A stretch of DNA of 64,000 nucleotides from Bradyrhizobium barranii subsp. apii (GCF_011516635.5 NZ_CP096255.1:6942501-7006500); one strand, 5' to 3'; positions 1 to 8,487 are shown, counted from the first letter of the stretch. Program-made: numbers and translations. Notes: a model not told the origin generated them from the sequence alone.

Positions 1-1
1 C

Positions 2-1567
2 ACCGCCAACTGTGCCGTGCAGGCGCTTCCTTCCTGCGAGACTTTGACCGACACCTTCACGGTCACGACCATCGATGGGACGGAACAGACCATAGCCATC
101 ACAATCCACGGCGCCGACGATCGCGACCATTTCGGCCACGCGGCAGCTCTCGATGCCGCCGATCCGCCCCACGCCGCCACGCTCCCCGAAGACAATGCGG
201 CTGCGAGAGCTTTTGCCGCCGGTCCGACGGTGGCTGCGAGCACTCATGACGCGAACACGGATGGCATCGGCGCCTCCGGCGAAAGTCCGGATCATGGCAA
301 GATCGGTACAAACGGCGGTCGCGACACCTTTCACGACGGGCACGAACAGACCCTTCTTGCCGGCGGCTCCAGAGACGATCATTTCGTCTTTGCCTCGACG
401 TCGAATTCCAGTGCAGCGCGCCCTGATATCATCTCTGGTTTCAAGGCAGACTCTGAGCGGGGCGACCTGATAGCGCTCGGCGCGCTCACCCTCTCCGTTC
501 TGGCACTCGACCCCTCCAGCACGACGGTGCCCGCACATACGATCGCCTGGCTCTACGACAGCTCGGCGAACCAGACCATCGTGTACGTCAATCCGACGGA
601 TCAAAGCCTGAGCATCGGCGATTCCAGTCTGGTGGAAATCCATCTCGATGGCTTCTCCACCGTCCAGACGTCGGATTTCATGCTCGCGCTGGAAACGTCG
701 GGTCATGCGATGGCAGCCGCGCCGGCCAATCTGGAACCGGGCGCGGACAACGACGCGGCCGGTAGCCCGACGACGGCGACCAGCCCCTCATCAGGCGAAA
801 TCGTCCATGAGCGAGCCGCCCTGATCGACGGAGACGGGCCCGGGCAAGCTGCGAAGGCGAGCGGGTGCAGGTTCGATGCCGATTGCGACCGGATTGCCCT
901 CGTCAGGCACACCGAGTTCGTTCAGCCCGACGATACGAACACGCGATCGGACGCCCCCGCCGGCGGGAACGTGGCCTCCGCGGTGAGCCACGTGCAGCCC
1001 GTCCACCAGCTTCATTCCACGGCAGTCGCGGAGAATAGGTTCGTATTCGACAAGCTGACACCGTTCGACAACGGCAAGGAGATCGCGCCCGCTCCAGAGA
1101 GCGTGGCCGCCAAGGACAGCGGCCCGGTCGCACCGTCCACGGTCGACCCAAGCGTCGAGTCCGGCCCAGACTCCATCGAGACGTCACGCCACGAAAATCA
1201 CTTGCGCGAGCATCATCATGGGGAGCCGATAGCCGAGAACGATCTTCCTCGAGTTGCTTCTGTTCACCTCGGGGACTCATTTCATTTCAAGCAGCACGGC
1301 TCTGACGGTTCGGGTGACATTGCGCCCGCGCCCTGGCACACGGCGGTCGAACCCTACGCCATCAAGGATGGCGCTGTGCATGGCCACCATTCAGAGCTCA
1401 GCGCAGGATGGGACGATCCTTCGGACCCGTCCGATCATCACGAACATGCTGGCGTCGTCCACGGATTCAGGGCGGCGTCGATGCCTGAGCCGTCCCCGCC
1501 GCATATTGATCCGGCTCACGGCGCAGGCTCAGCTCACGCCCACGTGCCGCACGATCTGATCGTGTGA
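2..1567 (+). CDS. C-terminal part of a large VCBS-repeat, RTX-like exported protein (5' truncated)
   Basis: The reading frame is open to the left edge of the window, so the true start lies outside it; the GTG at 17 is probably an internal codon. The first residues, including LTDTFTVTTIDGTEQTI, match the end of a VCBS repeat, a beta-sandwich module found in very large surface adhesins. At about residues 112-155 counted from GTG-17 comes a degenerate RTX/serralysin-like stretch (LLAGGSRDDHFVF, DIISGF, RGDLIAL). The last 300 residues are low-complexity, rich in Asp, His, Ser and Pro, with a His cluster (REHHHGEP). There is no membrane segment or LPXTG. I infer a type I secretion substrate acting at the cell surface. 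The VCBS match is strong; the RTX match is weak because the classical GGxGxD nonapeptides are missing. Confidence 0.7.
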   Translation, partial: TANCAVQALPSCETLTDTFTVTTIDGTEQTIAITIHGADDRDHFGHAAALDAADPPHAATLPEDNAAARAFAAGPTVAASTHDANTDGIGASGESPDHGKIGTNGGRDTFHDGHEQTLLAGGSRDDHFVFASTSNSSAARPDIISGFKADSERGDLIALGALTLSVLALDPSSTTVPAHTIAWLYDSSANQTIVYVNPTDQSLSIGDSSLVEIHLDGFSTVQTSDFMLALETSGHAMAAAPANLEPGADNDAAGSPTTATSPSSGEIVHERAALIDGDGPGQAAKASGCRFDADCDRIALVRHTEFVQPDDTNTRSDAPAGGNVASAVSHVQPVHQLHSTAVAENRFVFDKLTPFDNGKEIAPAPESVAAKDSGPVAPSTVDPSVESGPDSIETSRHENHLREHHHGEPIAENDLPRVASVHLGDSFHFKQHGSDGSGDIAPAPWHTAVEPYAIKDGAVHGHHSELSAGWDDPSDPSDHHEHAGVVHGFRAASMPEPSPPHIDPAHGAGSAHAHVPHDLIV

Positions 1568-2122
1568 TGTCCGCAGGGCAACTGGATCTTCAGTGTTGTT
1601 TTCCGATGCCATCCGATGCGGCGGAGCTGTCCCGCTCGGGACAAGCATCGTCAATGTCGCCATCCTCTTCTTGCGGCGGCAATGCATGCTGATGGTCAAG
1701 CGCGGATGTCCAGGCCAACGTCATCGCCGCGATGAGCAGCCGATTGACGGCTTCGATTGCGCGTTCTGCTACGGACGAGTAATTCATGGCTTCCGCCCGC
1801 GCGGCTGATTGCCGATGGCGGGAGCCTAGGACGAACTCTCCAGCACCACTGTACTCCAGTTCACAGTTGCACGCGTCAACTCATCGCAGCCTCAGAAGAT
1901 GCCGCTTGCTTCAGCTGCATCTGCAACGCGAGCCGACGAGCTTCGTGCGGCAAAGATATCAAGCTCGCGATCACCCCACTCCCCGGCGCGTTTGACCTGC
2001 GTACTTGGTTGCCGAGTAGGCTCGCACAACCTCAGAGGTGTTGCGGTCCATCAACGACTCTGAATCAAATGTGATCATTGCGATGCGAATGCGATTGGTC
2101 AACTTTTTTGGGGGAGCAATCA
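1568..2122. other. 555-bp stretch with no convincing gene
   Basis: Short open frames exist on both strands but none has convincing length, a clear ribosome site and family resemblance. The best is listed separately at 1590-1787. The base composition is lower in GC than the flanking genes, and a T-run precedes the ribosome site of the next gene at 2123. It may be a gene remnant. Confidence 0.5.
1590..1787 (-). CDS. possible small hypothetical protein (65 aa)
   Basis: This 65-residue frame starts with MNYSSVAERAIEAVNRLL and has an amphipathic or hydrophobic N-terminal third followed by an acidic tail (QEEDGDIDDA). A purine-rich GGAAG lies just upstream of the ATG. I recognise no family. The amino-acid composition looks more protein-like than the overlapping plus-strand frame at 1593-1808, but a chance frame cannot be excluded. 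It sits alone, pointing toward the large VCBS gene. Confidence 0.25.
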   Translation of the reverse strand: MNYSSVAERAIEAVNRLLIAAMTLAWTSALDHQHALPPQEEDGDIDDACPERDSSAASDGIGKQH

Positions 2123-2362
2123 ATGAGCGGAGAAGCCAACTGCATTGTATGTAGCCAGGCAAGAGCGGTCGTAGCCGTCTTTCCAATCGCGCGGGGCTAT
2201 GCACTAAAGGTATACGAGTGTTCCTGCTGCCACAGCACCCTTCATCTCGTGACTCGCACGACGAAGGCTGCGCTGATCAGGCAGCACTGCGAGACCCTCC
2301 TTCCCGTCGAGAAGCCGCTGAGCGCGACGGGTCCCAGGGTTCAACAGCGGTTCGCGAACTAG
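2123..2362 (+). CDS. small Cys-rich (zinc-ribbon-like) hypothetical protein
   Basis: I place the start at 2123 because a strong Shine-Dalgarno run, GGGGGAG at 2110-2116, sits 6 bases before it; the longer frame from 2078 has no such site. The 79-residue product has Cys at 7 and 10 (CIVC) and at 33, 35 and 36 (CSCC). This C-x2-C plus C-x-C-C arrangement could bind one zinc ion. There is no signal peptide or membrane segment, so it is probably cytoplasmic. It is monocistronic and convergent with motE. I do not recognise a named family; function unknown. Confidence 0.65.
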   Translation: MSGEANCIVCSQARAVVAVFPIARGYALKVYECSCCHSTLHLVTRTTKAALIRQHCETLLPVEKPLSATGPRVQQRFAN

Positions 2363-2446
2363 ACACGCAAGGCGTCTAGCCGCGTACAGGCCGAACGACC
2401 GCGCGATTGCGCGCAGGCTGCCGCAGCGCGCCGCGCCTCCGGAGCC

Positions 2447-3208
2447 TCAATTCGGCTTTTGCGTCGGCTTGCCGTCGATCTTGGGGAGATCGCCGGCCGC
2501 GGCCGATTGATCGCCGCCGCCATTGGCCCGGCGGGCCATCTCGACCGTCAGCCGCTCGGCGGCCTCCGGCGACATCACTCCCATGATGTCCGACATCTTT
2601 CGCGGCGCGATCTGCGAGGCGATCTCGATCAGCACGCCCATCTCGAGCCGGTCGAACACCCGTGCGGCGTCCTTGGGCTTCATGCCCTCATACATGGTCA
2701 CGAGGCCCTTCATGCGCTGGGCTTCGGCGGCCTTCTGCTCGGCCTGGGTCGCGGAGATGCGGGATTCCACCGCCTTCATCTCCTCGACCTTGTTTTCGAT
2801 GCGCTTCTCGGCCGACTTGAGCAGGCTCTCGCGGATGTCGATCTCGCGCTGGCGGGACTCGATCTCCTGGCGGCGTGCCTGCAAGCGCTCCAGGATCGCG
2901 CGCTCGGAGGCCGAGACCTGCGGCTGGGCCTCCTCCATCTTGACCACGGTGCCCTCGGGCTTGGTCTCGGGCGCGGCGGGCTTCGGCGCCTCCTTCGGCG
3001 CGCCGTGGGTAGATCCCGTGATATCGGGGTCTTCCCGCCCCGTCGGAAAGTTCAGATTCTCCTGCGCCCAGGATTTCTTGATCTGGCTCGGCTGGTAGTC
3101 GAAGACATAGCCGCCATTGATCACGAGGCCCACGACCTTGAGCGTGGCGAGCCCTGCGACGGCGACCAGGACGACCGGAATGACGCGGATGTTACGAAAG
3201 GATTTCAT
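2447..3208 (-). CDS. motE: MotE-family flagellar protein (MgtE-N domain)
   Basis: Residues 8-28 form a hydrophobic N-terminal anchor or uncleaved signal. A Pro/Glu-rich linker follows, then a long predicted coiled coil at about 100-165 (RQEIESRQREIDIRESLLKS). Residues about 168-230 resemble the MgtE intracellular-N/MotE domain (MYEGMKPKDAARVFDRL, MGVMSPEAAERL). In Rhizobium relatives MotE is a periplasmic chaperone for the motility protein MotC. It is the last gene of fliL-fliM-DUF6468-motE and starts 9 bases after the DUF6468 stop. Membership of the MotE-like family is well supported; equivalence to rhizobial MotE in function is inferred. Confidence 0.8.
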   Translation of the reverse strand: MKSFRNIRVIPVVLVAVAGLATLKVVGLVINGGYVFDYQPSQIKKSWAQENLNFPTGREDPDITGSTHGAPKEAPKPAAPETKPEGTVVKMEEAQPQVSASERAILERLQARRQEIESRQREIDIRESLLKSAEKRIENKVEEMKAVESRISATQAEQKAAEAQRMKGLVTMYEGMKPKDAARVFDRLEMGVLIEIASQIAPRKMSDIMGVMSPEAAERLTVEMARRANGGGDQSAAAGDLPKIDGKPTQKPN

Positions 3209-3217
3209 ACCCTGACT

Positions 3218-3664
3218 TTATGCCGCAAGGCCGTTGGATCGTCGGCGCTCGGAGAAGGCTTCGGCCGCAGCCGCCACCGCCTTCGCCGATGAGGGCTTGG
3301 CCGCGGGCACCGCGGCCGCTTCCGGGCTCGCCGCAGGGCGCGCGGCGATCGCAATCTTGGACAGGCGCCGCACCACGTTGTCGGCTTCGCCGAGCTGCTT
3401 GTAGAGCTGGTCCGACATCTGCGTCGCCGCCGCCAGCTGGCTGCCGAGGTTCTCGTTGACGTCGCGCACGGCGAGCTTCAGCCCGCCGATCGCGCGCTCG
3501 GCGATCTCGGTGGCGGTGATCAGCTCGCCGATGACCGCCTTCAGCGAATGCTCGTCCGCCTTCAGCCGCGTCAGCCGCTTGTTGAGCATGACACAGTAGA
3601 CGATGGTCAGCATCAGCAGGATAGCCACCAGCGTCTCGATCGCCATTCCCAGGGAGTGGTTCAT
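3218..3664 (-). CDS. DUF6468-type flagellar membrane protein (PflI-like position)
   Basis: A 148-residue bitopic protein: one membrane helix at about 8-26 (ETLVAILLMLTIVYCVML), then a helical, probably coiled-coil region to residue about 105, then an Ala/Pro-rich tail. Its start overlaps the fliM stop by 4 bases (ATGA), so it is probably translationally coupled to fliM. In Caulobacter the gene after fliM encodes PflI, a flagellar positioning factor. Gene position and architecture here agree with that, but I call orthology only as likely. It probably acts at the flagellated pole. Confidence 0.7.
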   Translation of the reverse strand: MNHSLGMAIETLVAILLMLTIVYCVMLNKRLTRLKADEHSLKAVIGELITATEIAERAIGGLKLAVRDVNENLGSQLAAATQMSDQLYKQLGEADNVVRRLSKIAIAARPAASPEAAAVPAAKPSSAKAVAAAAEAFSERRRSNGLAA

Positions 3665-4863
3665 GGGGCCTCCATCATCTTGTTCTGCTCGTCCACCTTC
3701 TCAAACATCGCAAGTGTCGTACTTGGCTTGCGCAGGGGTTTCGTCACCCGTATCGCGACGCGGTCGCCGACCCGGCCCATCCGCCCCTCGGTCAGGGTGA
3801 CGTCGCCGCAACGCACAGTCACGTTGGCATCCGCGCGCATGTCGAGCGGCAGGGTGTCGCCGACCTTGAGCCGCATCAGCTGCTTGAGCGGGATTTCGGC
3901 CTCGTACAGGACGGCATCGACCGCGATCTCGGCCTGGTTGATCTCGGTGGCGAAATGGCCCTCCCAGATCGTGTCGCGGCCGAATTTTTCGCCCATGAAC
4001 ATCTGGAGCAGGACGCCCCGGATCGGCTCGATGGTCGCGTAAGGCAGCAGCAGCTCGATATTACCGCCGCGATCTTCCATGTCGATGCGCAGGCGCACCA
4101 GGATCGCGGCGTTGGCAGGACGGCTGATGGCGGCGAAACGCGGATTGGTCTCGAGCCGATCGATCGTGAAGGTCACCGGCGACAGCGGCCGGAACGCCTG
4201 CTCGGCGTCGACCAGCACCACCTCGACCAGCCGCTTGACCAGCTCGGTCTCGATCGTGGTGTAGGGCCGGCCCTCGATGCGGAGCTGGCTCGCGCCGCGG
4301 CGGCCGCCGAGCAGCACGTCGATCATCGAATAGATCAGGCTGGAATCGACCACCGCCATACCGAAGTTTTCCCACTCCTCGGCCTTGAACACCGAGAGAA
4401 CGGCCGGTAGCGGGATCGAGTTCATGTAGTCGCCGAAGCGCACCGAGGTGATGCGGTCGAGCGAGACTTCGACGTTGTCGGAGGTGAAATTGCGCAAGGA
4501 GGTCGTCAGCAGCCGCACCAGGCGGTCGAAGACGATTTCGAGCATCGGCAGACGCTCGTAGGAGACCATCGCTGAATCGATGATCGCGCGAATGCCGGAA
4601 TGGTCGTCGAGCGTGACGTCGCCGACCGCGAAGCCGAGAAGATTGTCGATCTCCTCCTGCGACAGCACCCGCTCGCCGGAATTCTTGCCGGCGCCGAGAT
4701 CGCGGCTGCCGTCCTCGACCATGGCCGCCCATTGCAGGGCCATGGTCTCGGATAGTTCGTTTGCGGCAGCAGCCTTCGCGGCCTCCGCGGGATCCTCGGA
4801 ATCAAGCGAGGCCTCCCATTGGGCGGCAATTGCATCCTGGTCTGGTTGGTCGGTGCCTGCCAT
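3661..4863 (-). CDS. fliM: flagellar motor switch protein FliM
   Basis: FliM is the C-ring component that binds CheY-P and sets rotation direction. The CheY-binding motif, LSQEEIDNLLGF, lies at residues 67-78. In most FliM proteins it is at the extreme N-terminus, so this one has a preceding acidic and Ala-rich extension of about 65 residues. The middle domain (RPYTTIETELVKRLVEVVL) and the C-terminal SpoA/surface-presentation domain (LKVGDTLPLDMRADANV) are intact. Start codons at Met-41 or Met-48 are possible alternatives. The gene lies 19 bases after fliL and overlaps the next gene by 4 bases. Confidence 0.95.
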   Translation of the reverse strand: MAGTDQPDQDAIAAQWEASLDSEDPAEAAKAAAANELSETMALQWAAMVEDGSRDLGAGKNSGERVLSQEEIDNLLGFAVGDVTLDDHSGIRAIIDSAMVSYERLPMLEIVFDRLVRLLTTSLRNFTSDNVEVSLDRITSVRFGDYMNSIPLPAVLSVFKAEEWENFGMAVVDSSLIYSMIDVLLGGRRGASQLRIEGRPYTTIETELVKRLVEVVLVDAEQAFRPLSPVTFTIDRLETNPRFAAISRPANAAILVRLRIDMEDRGGNIELLLPYATIEPIRGVLLQMFMGEKFGRDTIWEGHFATEINQAEIAVDAVLYEAEIPLKQLMRLKVGDTLPLDMRADANVTVRCGDVTLTEGRMGRVGDRVAIRVTKPLRKPSTTLAMFEKVDEQNKMMEAP

Positions 4864-4882
4864 GATCCCTAGCCCGTCATGC

Positions 4883-5383
4883 TCACTGGATCACGACTTC
4901 CTTGAACAGCACCGCGCTGACCTGGATCGGGGAAACCGCCGCATTGACGCGCTTGGTCAGCTCTTCCTTGAGGCGGAAGACGCCGGCGGAGCCGTTGAGG
5001 TCGGAGGAGCGCAGCTCGCGCACATAGGTCTGGAAGATGTCGGTGATGCGCGGCATCGTCGGCTTGATCGCCTCGATCTGCTTCTCTTCCTTCAGCTCCA
5101 GCACGATCTTGAGCTTGAGATATTGCACGCGTTCACCGGGCGCACCGGCGAGGTTGACCATGATGTCGGGCACGTCGACGAAGGCCGGCGGCTTCGGCGG
5201 CGGCGCCGCCTCGGCGTGATGCTCGTCGTCGCCATGACGGAAGAAGAAGAACCAGGTCGCGGCGCCGCCGCCGAGGACGGCGAGCAGACCGACGGCCATG
5301 ATGATGAGCTTGAGCTTGTTCTTCGGCGGAGCGGCTTCCGCGCCTTCGGCGGCTGCGCCGCCTTCCGCTTCATTGTCTGCCAT
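4883..5383 (-). CDS. fliL: flagellar basal body-associated protein FliL
   Basis: A 166-residue inner-membrane protein: a cytoplasmic Glu/Ala-rich N-terminus, one membrane helix at about 25-48 (KLIIMAVGLLAVLGGG), a His/Pro-rich linker, and a periplasmic FliL domain ending in the typical VLFKEVVIQ. FliL surrounds the stator and supports motor torque. It is the first gene of the minus-strand operon and is divergent from flgF. The 381-bp region between them carries the putative CtrA and sigma-54 sites listed separately. Confidence 0.93.
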   Translation of the reverse strand: MADNEAEGGAAAEGAEAAPPKNKLKLIIMAVGLLAVLGGGAATWFFFFRHGDDEHHAEAAPPPKPPAFVDVPDIMVNLAGAPGERVQYLKLKIVLELKEEKQIEAIKPTMPRITDIFQTYVRELRSSDLNGSAGVFRLKEELTKRVNAAVSPIQVSAVLFKEVVIQ

Positions 5384-5503
5384 GGTCGATAGGCTCGCTC
5401 ATCTCATAAAGGGTCGAAAGAGCGAAGCCTCCTGGCAGACAGTGACGCGATACAAATGCCCCAGCGCAGTGCGCTCCTCTTACACGCAAACGCTACGGTA
5501 ATA

Positions 5504-5511
5504 ATGGTTAA
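5504..5511 (-). promoter_or_regulatory. putative CtrA half-site (TTAACCAT) upstream of fliL
   Basis: On the minus strand the bases read TTAACCAT, the conserved right half of CtrA boxes, preceded 7 bases away by GAAA instead of TTAA. It is 121 bases upstream of the fliL start. In Caulobacter fliLM is a CtrA-dependent class II operon. A second, similar copy lies at 5560-5578 (see repeat). Confidence 0.45.
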
Positions 5512-5578
5512 CGGAATCTTTCGATTGGGCCCCCACTAGGAAAAATCTGCCGGGCAAACATGGCTAACAGAACCTTTC
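5504..5578. repeat. imperfect 19-bp direct repeat in the fliL/flgF divergent region
   Basis: Positions 5504-5522 and 5560-5578 match at 16 of 19 bases (ATGGTTAACGGAATCTTTC and ATGGCTAACAGAACCTTTC), with starts 56 bases apart. Read on the minus strand each copy ends in a TTAACCAT-like sequence. This may be a pair of regulator sites for the divergent flagellar operons. Confidence 0.6.
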
Positions 5579-5639
5579 TGCCGCCTTCCCGCACCTCTCA
5601 AAAATCGACAAGATATTGAAATTACACCATTTTTGGAGT

Positions 5640-5655
5640 TGGCACGGCTTTCGCT
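5640..5655 (+). promoter_or_regulatory. sigma-54 promoter upstream of flgF
   Basis: TGGCACGGCTTTCGCT has the GG-N10-GC spacing and 7 of 7 matches to the -24 element TGGCACG; the -12 element TCGCT differs from TTGCT by one base. It lies 110 bases before the flgF ATG. RpoN control of the flgF operon is the known Caulobacter arrangement. Confidence 0.8.
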
Positions 5656-5764
5656 AAGAAAGGACCGAGGCCGGAGGGTTTGGGAGAACCCGGCGGTCTT
5701 GTTCACGGGTCGGCCAAGGCGCTTGGGAGAGCGAGGTGGCGGGCTCACTCAGGGGAGATTTCCG

Positions 5765-6526
5765 ATGCAGAACGCGCTTCTGATCGGCTTGTCACGGCAG
5801 ATGACGTTGGAACGGCAGATGGATGTCATCGCCAACAACGTCGCCAATGCCAACACCAACGGCTTCAAGGCCGACCATTCGCTGTTCGAGGAGTTTCTCA
5901 ACTCGAACGCGCGTGAGGACAATTTCATCGCGTCCGACCGCCGGGTCTCCTATGTGCAGGACCGCGGCACCTTCCGCGACGTCGGCCAGGGGCCGATGGA
6001 GCCGACCAACAACCCGCTCGACATGGCGATCGACGGCAACGCGTTCTTCGCGGTGCAGGCCAATGGCGGCGAACGCTACACCCGCGACGGCAAATTCTCG
6101 CTCAACAGCACCGGCCAGCTCGTCACCTCCGACGGCAACCTCGTGCTCGGCACCGGCGGCCCGATCACCTTCCAGCCGACCGACCACGACATCAACGTCG
6201 CACCCGACGGCACCGTCACGGTGCTCGAGGGCACCGCCAAGACCGACTCGATCCGCGGCAAGATCCGCATGGCTGCGTTCGACGATCCGGCGAAACTGAC
6301 CAAGCTCGGCGCCAACCTCTACGACGTAGGCTCCGCGACCCCGCAGGCCATCACCAAGTCGACCGTGCGCCAGGGCTACATCGAGAAGTCCAACGTGAAC
6401 TCGGTCGGCGAGATGAGCCGCATGGTCGAGGTCATGCGCAGCTACACCGCCATCGCTAACCTGCTTCAGCAGCAGAGCGACCTCCACAAATCGGCGATCG
6501 AGAAGCTCGCCGACGTTCCGGCCTGA
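5765..6526 (+). CDS. flgF: flagellar basal-body rod protein FlgF
   Basis: FlgF is a proximal rod component. The conserved N-terminus is present (MQNALLIGLSRQM, then VIANNVANANTNGFK), and the C-terminal rod/hook signature ends the protein (MSRMVEVMRSYTAIANLL). The start at 5765 is chosen over the upstream in-frame codon at 5633 because the family N-terminus begins here and AGGGGAGA at 5750-5757 is a good ribosome site. The product is 253 residues, normal for the family. First gene of flgF-flgG-flgA-flgH, 16 bases before flgG. Confidence 0.96.
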   Translation: MQNALLIGLSRQMTLERQMDVIANNVANANTNGFKADHSLFEEFLNSNAREDNFIASDRRVSYVQDRGTFRDVGQGPMEPTNNPLDMAIDGNAFFAVQANGGERYTRDGKFSLNSTGQLVTSDGNLVLGTGGPITFQPTDHDINVAPDGTVTVLEGTAKTDSIRGKIRMAAFDDPAKLTKLGANLYDVGSATPQAITKSTVRQGYIEKSNVNSVGEMSRMVEVMRSYTAIANLLQQQSDLHKSAIEKLADVPA

Positions 6527-6542
6527 TTAGGGGATCACTGAC

Positions 6543-7331
6543 ATGCAAGCGCTCCACACCGCTGCGACCGGAATGGCGGCCCAGGAACTCAACGTCCAGG
6601 TCATCTCCAACAACATCGCCAACCTGCGCACCACCGGCTTCAAGAAGCAGACGGCGGCGTTCCAGGACCTGATCTACGAGCACGTCCGCCGCGTCGGCGC
6701 GCAGGCCTCGGACCAGGGCACCATCGTGCCTGTCGGCGTCGACATCGGCGGCGGCGTCAAGACCGTCGGCACGCCGCGCAGCATGACGCAGGGCACGCTG
6801 TCGCAGACCGGCAACGACCTCGACCTCGCGATCTCGGGCGAAGGCTTCTTCAAGATCCTGATGCCCGACGGCACCTTCCAGTACACCCGCGACGGCACCT
6901 TCCAGATGGACAACCAGGGCCGCGTCGTCACCGCGCAGGGCAACCCGGTGCAGCCGACCATCACCATCCCGAACAACGCCTCCGGCCTCGCCGTCAACGA
7001 GCAGGGCCAGGTCTCGGTGACGCTGCCGGGTTCGTCGACGTCGGCCGTTCAGGGCCAGATCGGCGTGACCCGCTTCATCAACAAAGCGGGCCTCCAGCCC
7101 GTCGGCAACAATCAGTTCGTCGAGACGCCCTCTTCCGGCCCGCCGCAGGACGGCACCGCGAACTCCGAAGGCTACGGCAAGGTCACGCAGGGCAGCCTGG
7201 AGCAGGCCAATGTCGACGTTGTCTCGGAGATGAGCGACCTGATCGCTGCGCAGCGCGCCTACGAGATGAACGCCAAGGTCATCAGCGCCGCCGACCAGAT
7301 GATGCAATCGACCACGGCGTTGTTCCGCTGA
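6543..7331 (+). CDS. flgG: flagellar basal-body rod protein FlgG (distal rod)
   Basis: A full-length 262-residue distal rod protein. The N-terminal helix (MQALHTAATGM), the rod motif ISNNIANLRTTGFK and the C-terminal helix (VSEMSDLIAAQRAYEMNAK) are all present. FlgG lies in the periplasm between FlgF and the hook, within the P and L rings whose proteins are encoded by flgI and flgH elsewhere in the window. It is 16 bases after flgF and has GGGGA upstream of the ATG. Confidence 0.97.
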   Translation: MQALHTAATGMAAQELNVQVISNNIANLRTTGFKKQTAAFQDLIYEHVRRVGAQASDQGTIVPVGVDIGGGVKTVGTPRSMTQGTLSQTGNDLDLAISGEGFFKILMPDGTFQYTRDGTFQMDNQGRVVTAQGNPVQPTITIPNNASGLAVNEQGQVSVTLPGSSTSAVQGQIGVTRFINKAGLQPVGNNQFVETPSSGPPQDGTANSEGYGKVTQGSLEQANVDVVSEMSDLIAAQRAYEMNAKVISAADQMMQSTTALFR

Positions 7332-7335
7332 GGTA

Positions 7336-8484
7336 ATGACGATGATCCGCACCACCCTCGCCACGATCTCCGCTTTCCTGCTGCTGGCGCTGCCGGCGCA
7401 GGCCGCCGACGATTTCATCGCAGCGCCGACGCTGCGCGCGAGCGTCACCGTGACCTCGGACGTGGTGCGGGTCGGCGATCTCATCGACCATGCCGGCTCG
7501 GCCGCGCTGATCCCGGTCTACCGCTCGCCCGATCTCGGCACCACCGGCGCGCTGCCGGTCGCGCATGTGCTGTCGGTGCTGCGCGCAAAGCAGGTGATCG
7601 GCGTGATGACCGGTGACATCAAGGAAGTCCAGGTCACCCGCCTCGCCCGCACACTCGCCAACAAGGACCTCGAAACCGCGGTGGCCTCGGCGCTCGAGCG
7701 CCGCTTCGGCCTTGGGGAAGCCGCCAACATCGCCGTCACGTTCGACCGCGGCGTCGCCGACATGCGGCTCGACGCCTCCAACACCGGTGCGCTCCAGCCG
7801 GTCGCAACCCGCTATGACGCCCGCAACGGCCGTTTCGACATCGCCTTCGAGATCAACAACGACAACAATCCGACGCCGACCAAGCTGCGCTTCACCGGCA
7901 TCGCGATCGAGACGGTGGAAGTGGCCGTGCTGACGCGCGACATCGACCGCGCCGACCTCCTGAAATCCTCCGACGTCACGCTGGAGCGCCGGCCCAAGGC
8001 CGAGGTCACCGGTGAGCCCGCCTCGCGCGACCGCACCATTGGCATGCAACTCCGCCGGCCGATGCGGGCGGGCATGCCGATCCGCGTCGCCGACATCGTC
8101 AAGCCGGACTTCGTGTCGCGCGACCAGAGCGTCACCGTCATCTACCAGGTCCCCGGGATCTACCTCACCACGCGCGGCAAGGCGCTCGAGAGCGGCGCCG
8201 AGGGCGACACCGTGAGCGTGCTCAATCTCCAGACCAAGCGCACGCTGGCAGGCATTGTCACCGGTCGCGGCCAGGTGACGATCCAAGGCGCGAGCCAGTC
8301 CGCGCCGATGGCGCCTGCGGTCGAGCAGACCTCCTCGCTCAAGCGCGACGAAACGCCCACCCCGGCGGCCGCTGCTGCAGCGCTCGCACAGAGCCTGGTC
8401 CAGGCCCCCGCGTCTCCTGCTCAGATCGCCCAAGCCCAGATTCCACAAGTTCGCGTCCCGCAAGCTCCAGCCAAGTCAGAGTAA
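7336..8484 (+). CDS. flgA: flagellar P-ring assembly chaperone FlgA
   Basis: FlgA is a periplasmic chaperone for FlgI in P-ring assembly. Residues 1-23 form a Sec signal peptide (TLATISAFLLLALPAQAA). A SAF/ChapFlgA domain fills the middle and C-terminal part (RDIDRADLLKSSDVTLERR, GMQLRRPMRAGMPI). The 382-residue length exceeds the E. coli protein because of an N-terminal extension and an Ala/Pro/Gln-rich C-terminal tail after residue about 320. A second ATG at 7342 has better spacing to GAGG and is an equally good start. It is 4 bases after flgG. Confidence 0.93.
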   Translation: MTMIRTTLATISAFLLLALPAQAADDFIAAPTLRASVTVTSDVVRVGDLIDHAGSAALIPVYRSPDLGTTGALPVAHVLSVLRAKQVIGVMTGDIKEVQVTRLARTLANKDLETAVASALERRFGLGEAANIAVTFDRGVADMRLDASNTGALQPVATRYDARNGRFDIAFEINNDNNPTPTKLRFTGIAIETVEVAVLTRDIDRADLLKSSDVTLERRPKAEVTGEPASRDRTIGMQLRRPMRAGMPIRVADIVKPDFVSRDQSVTVIYQVPGIYLTTRGKALESGAEGDTVSVLNLQTKRTLAGIVTGRGQVTIQGASQSAPMAPAVEQTSSLKRDETPTPAAAAAALAQSLVQAPASPAQIAQAQIPQVRVPQAPAKSE

Positions 8485-8487
8485 GTC

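Noticed and set aside
1593..1808. Plus-strand frame of 71 codons
   Set aside because: No ribosome site and a Cys/Arg-rich composition; the opposite-strand frame is the better candidate and even that is weak.
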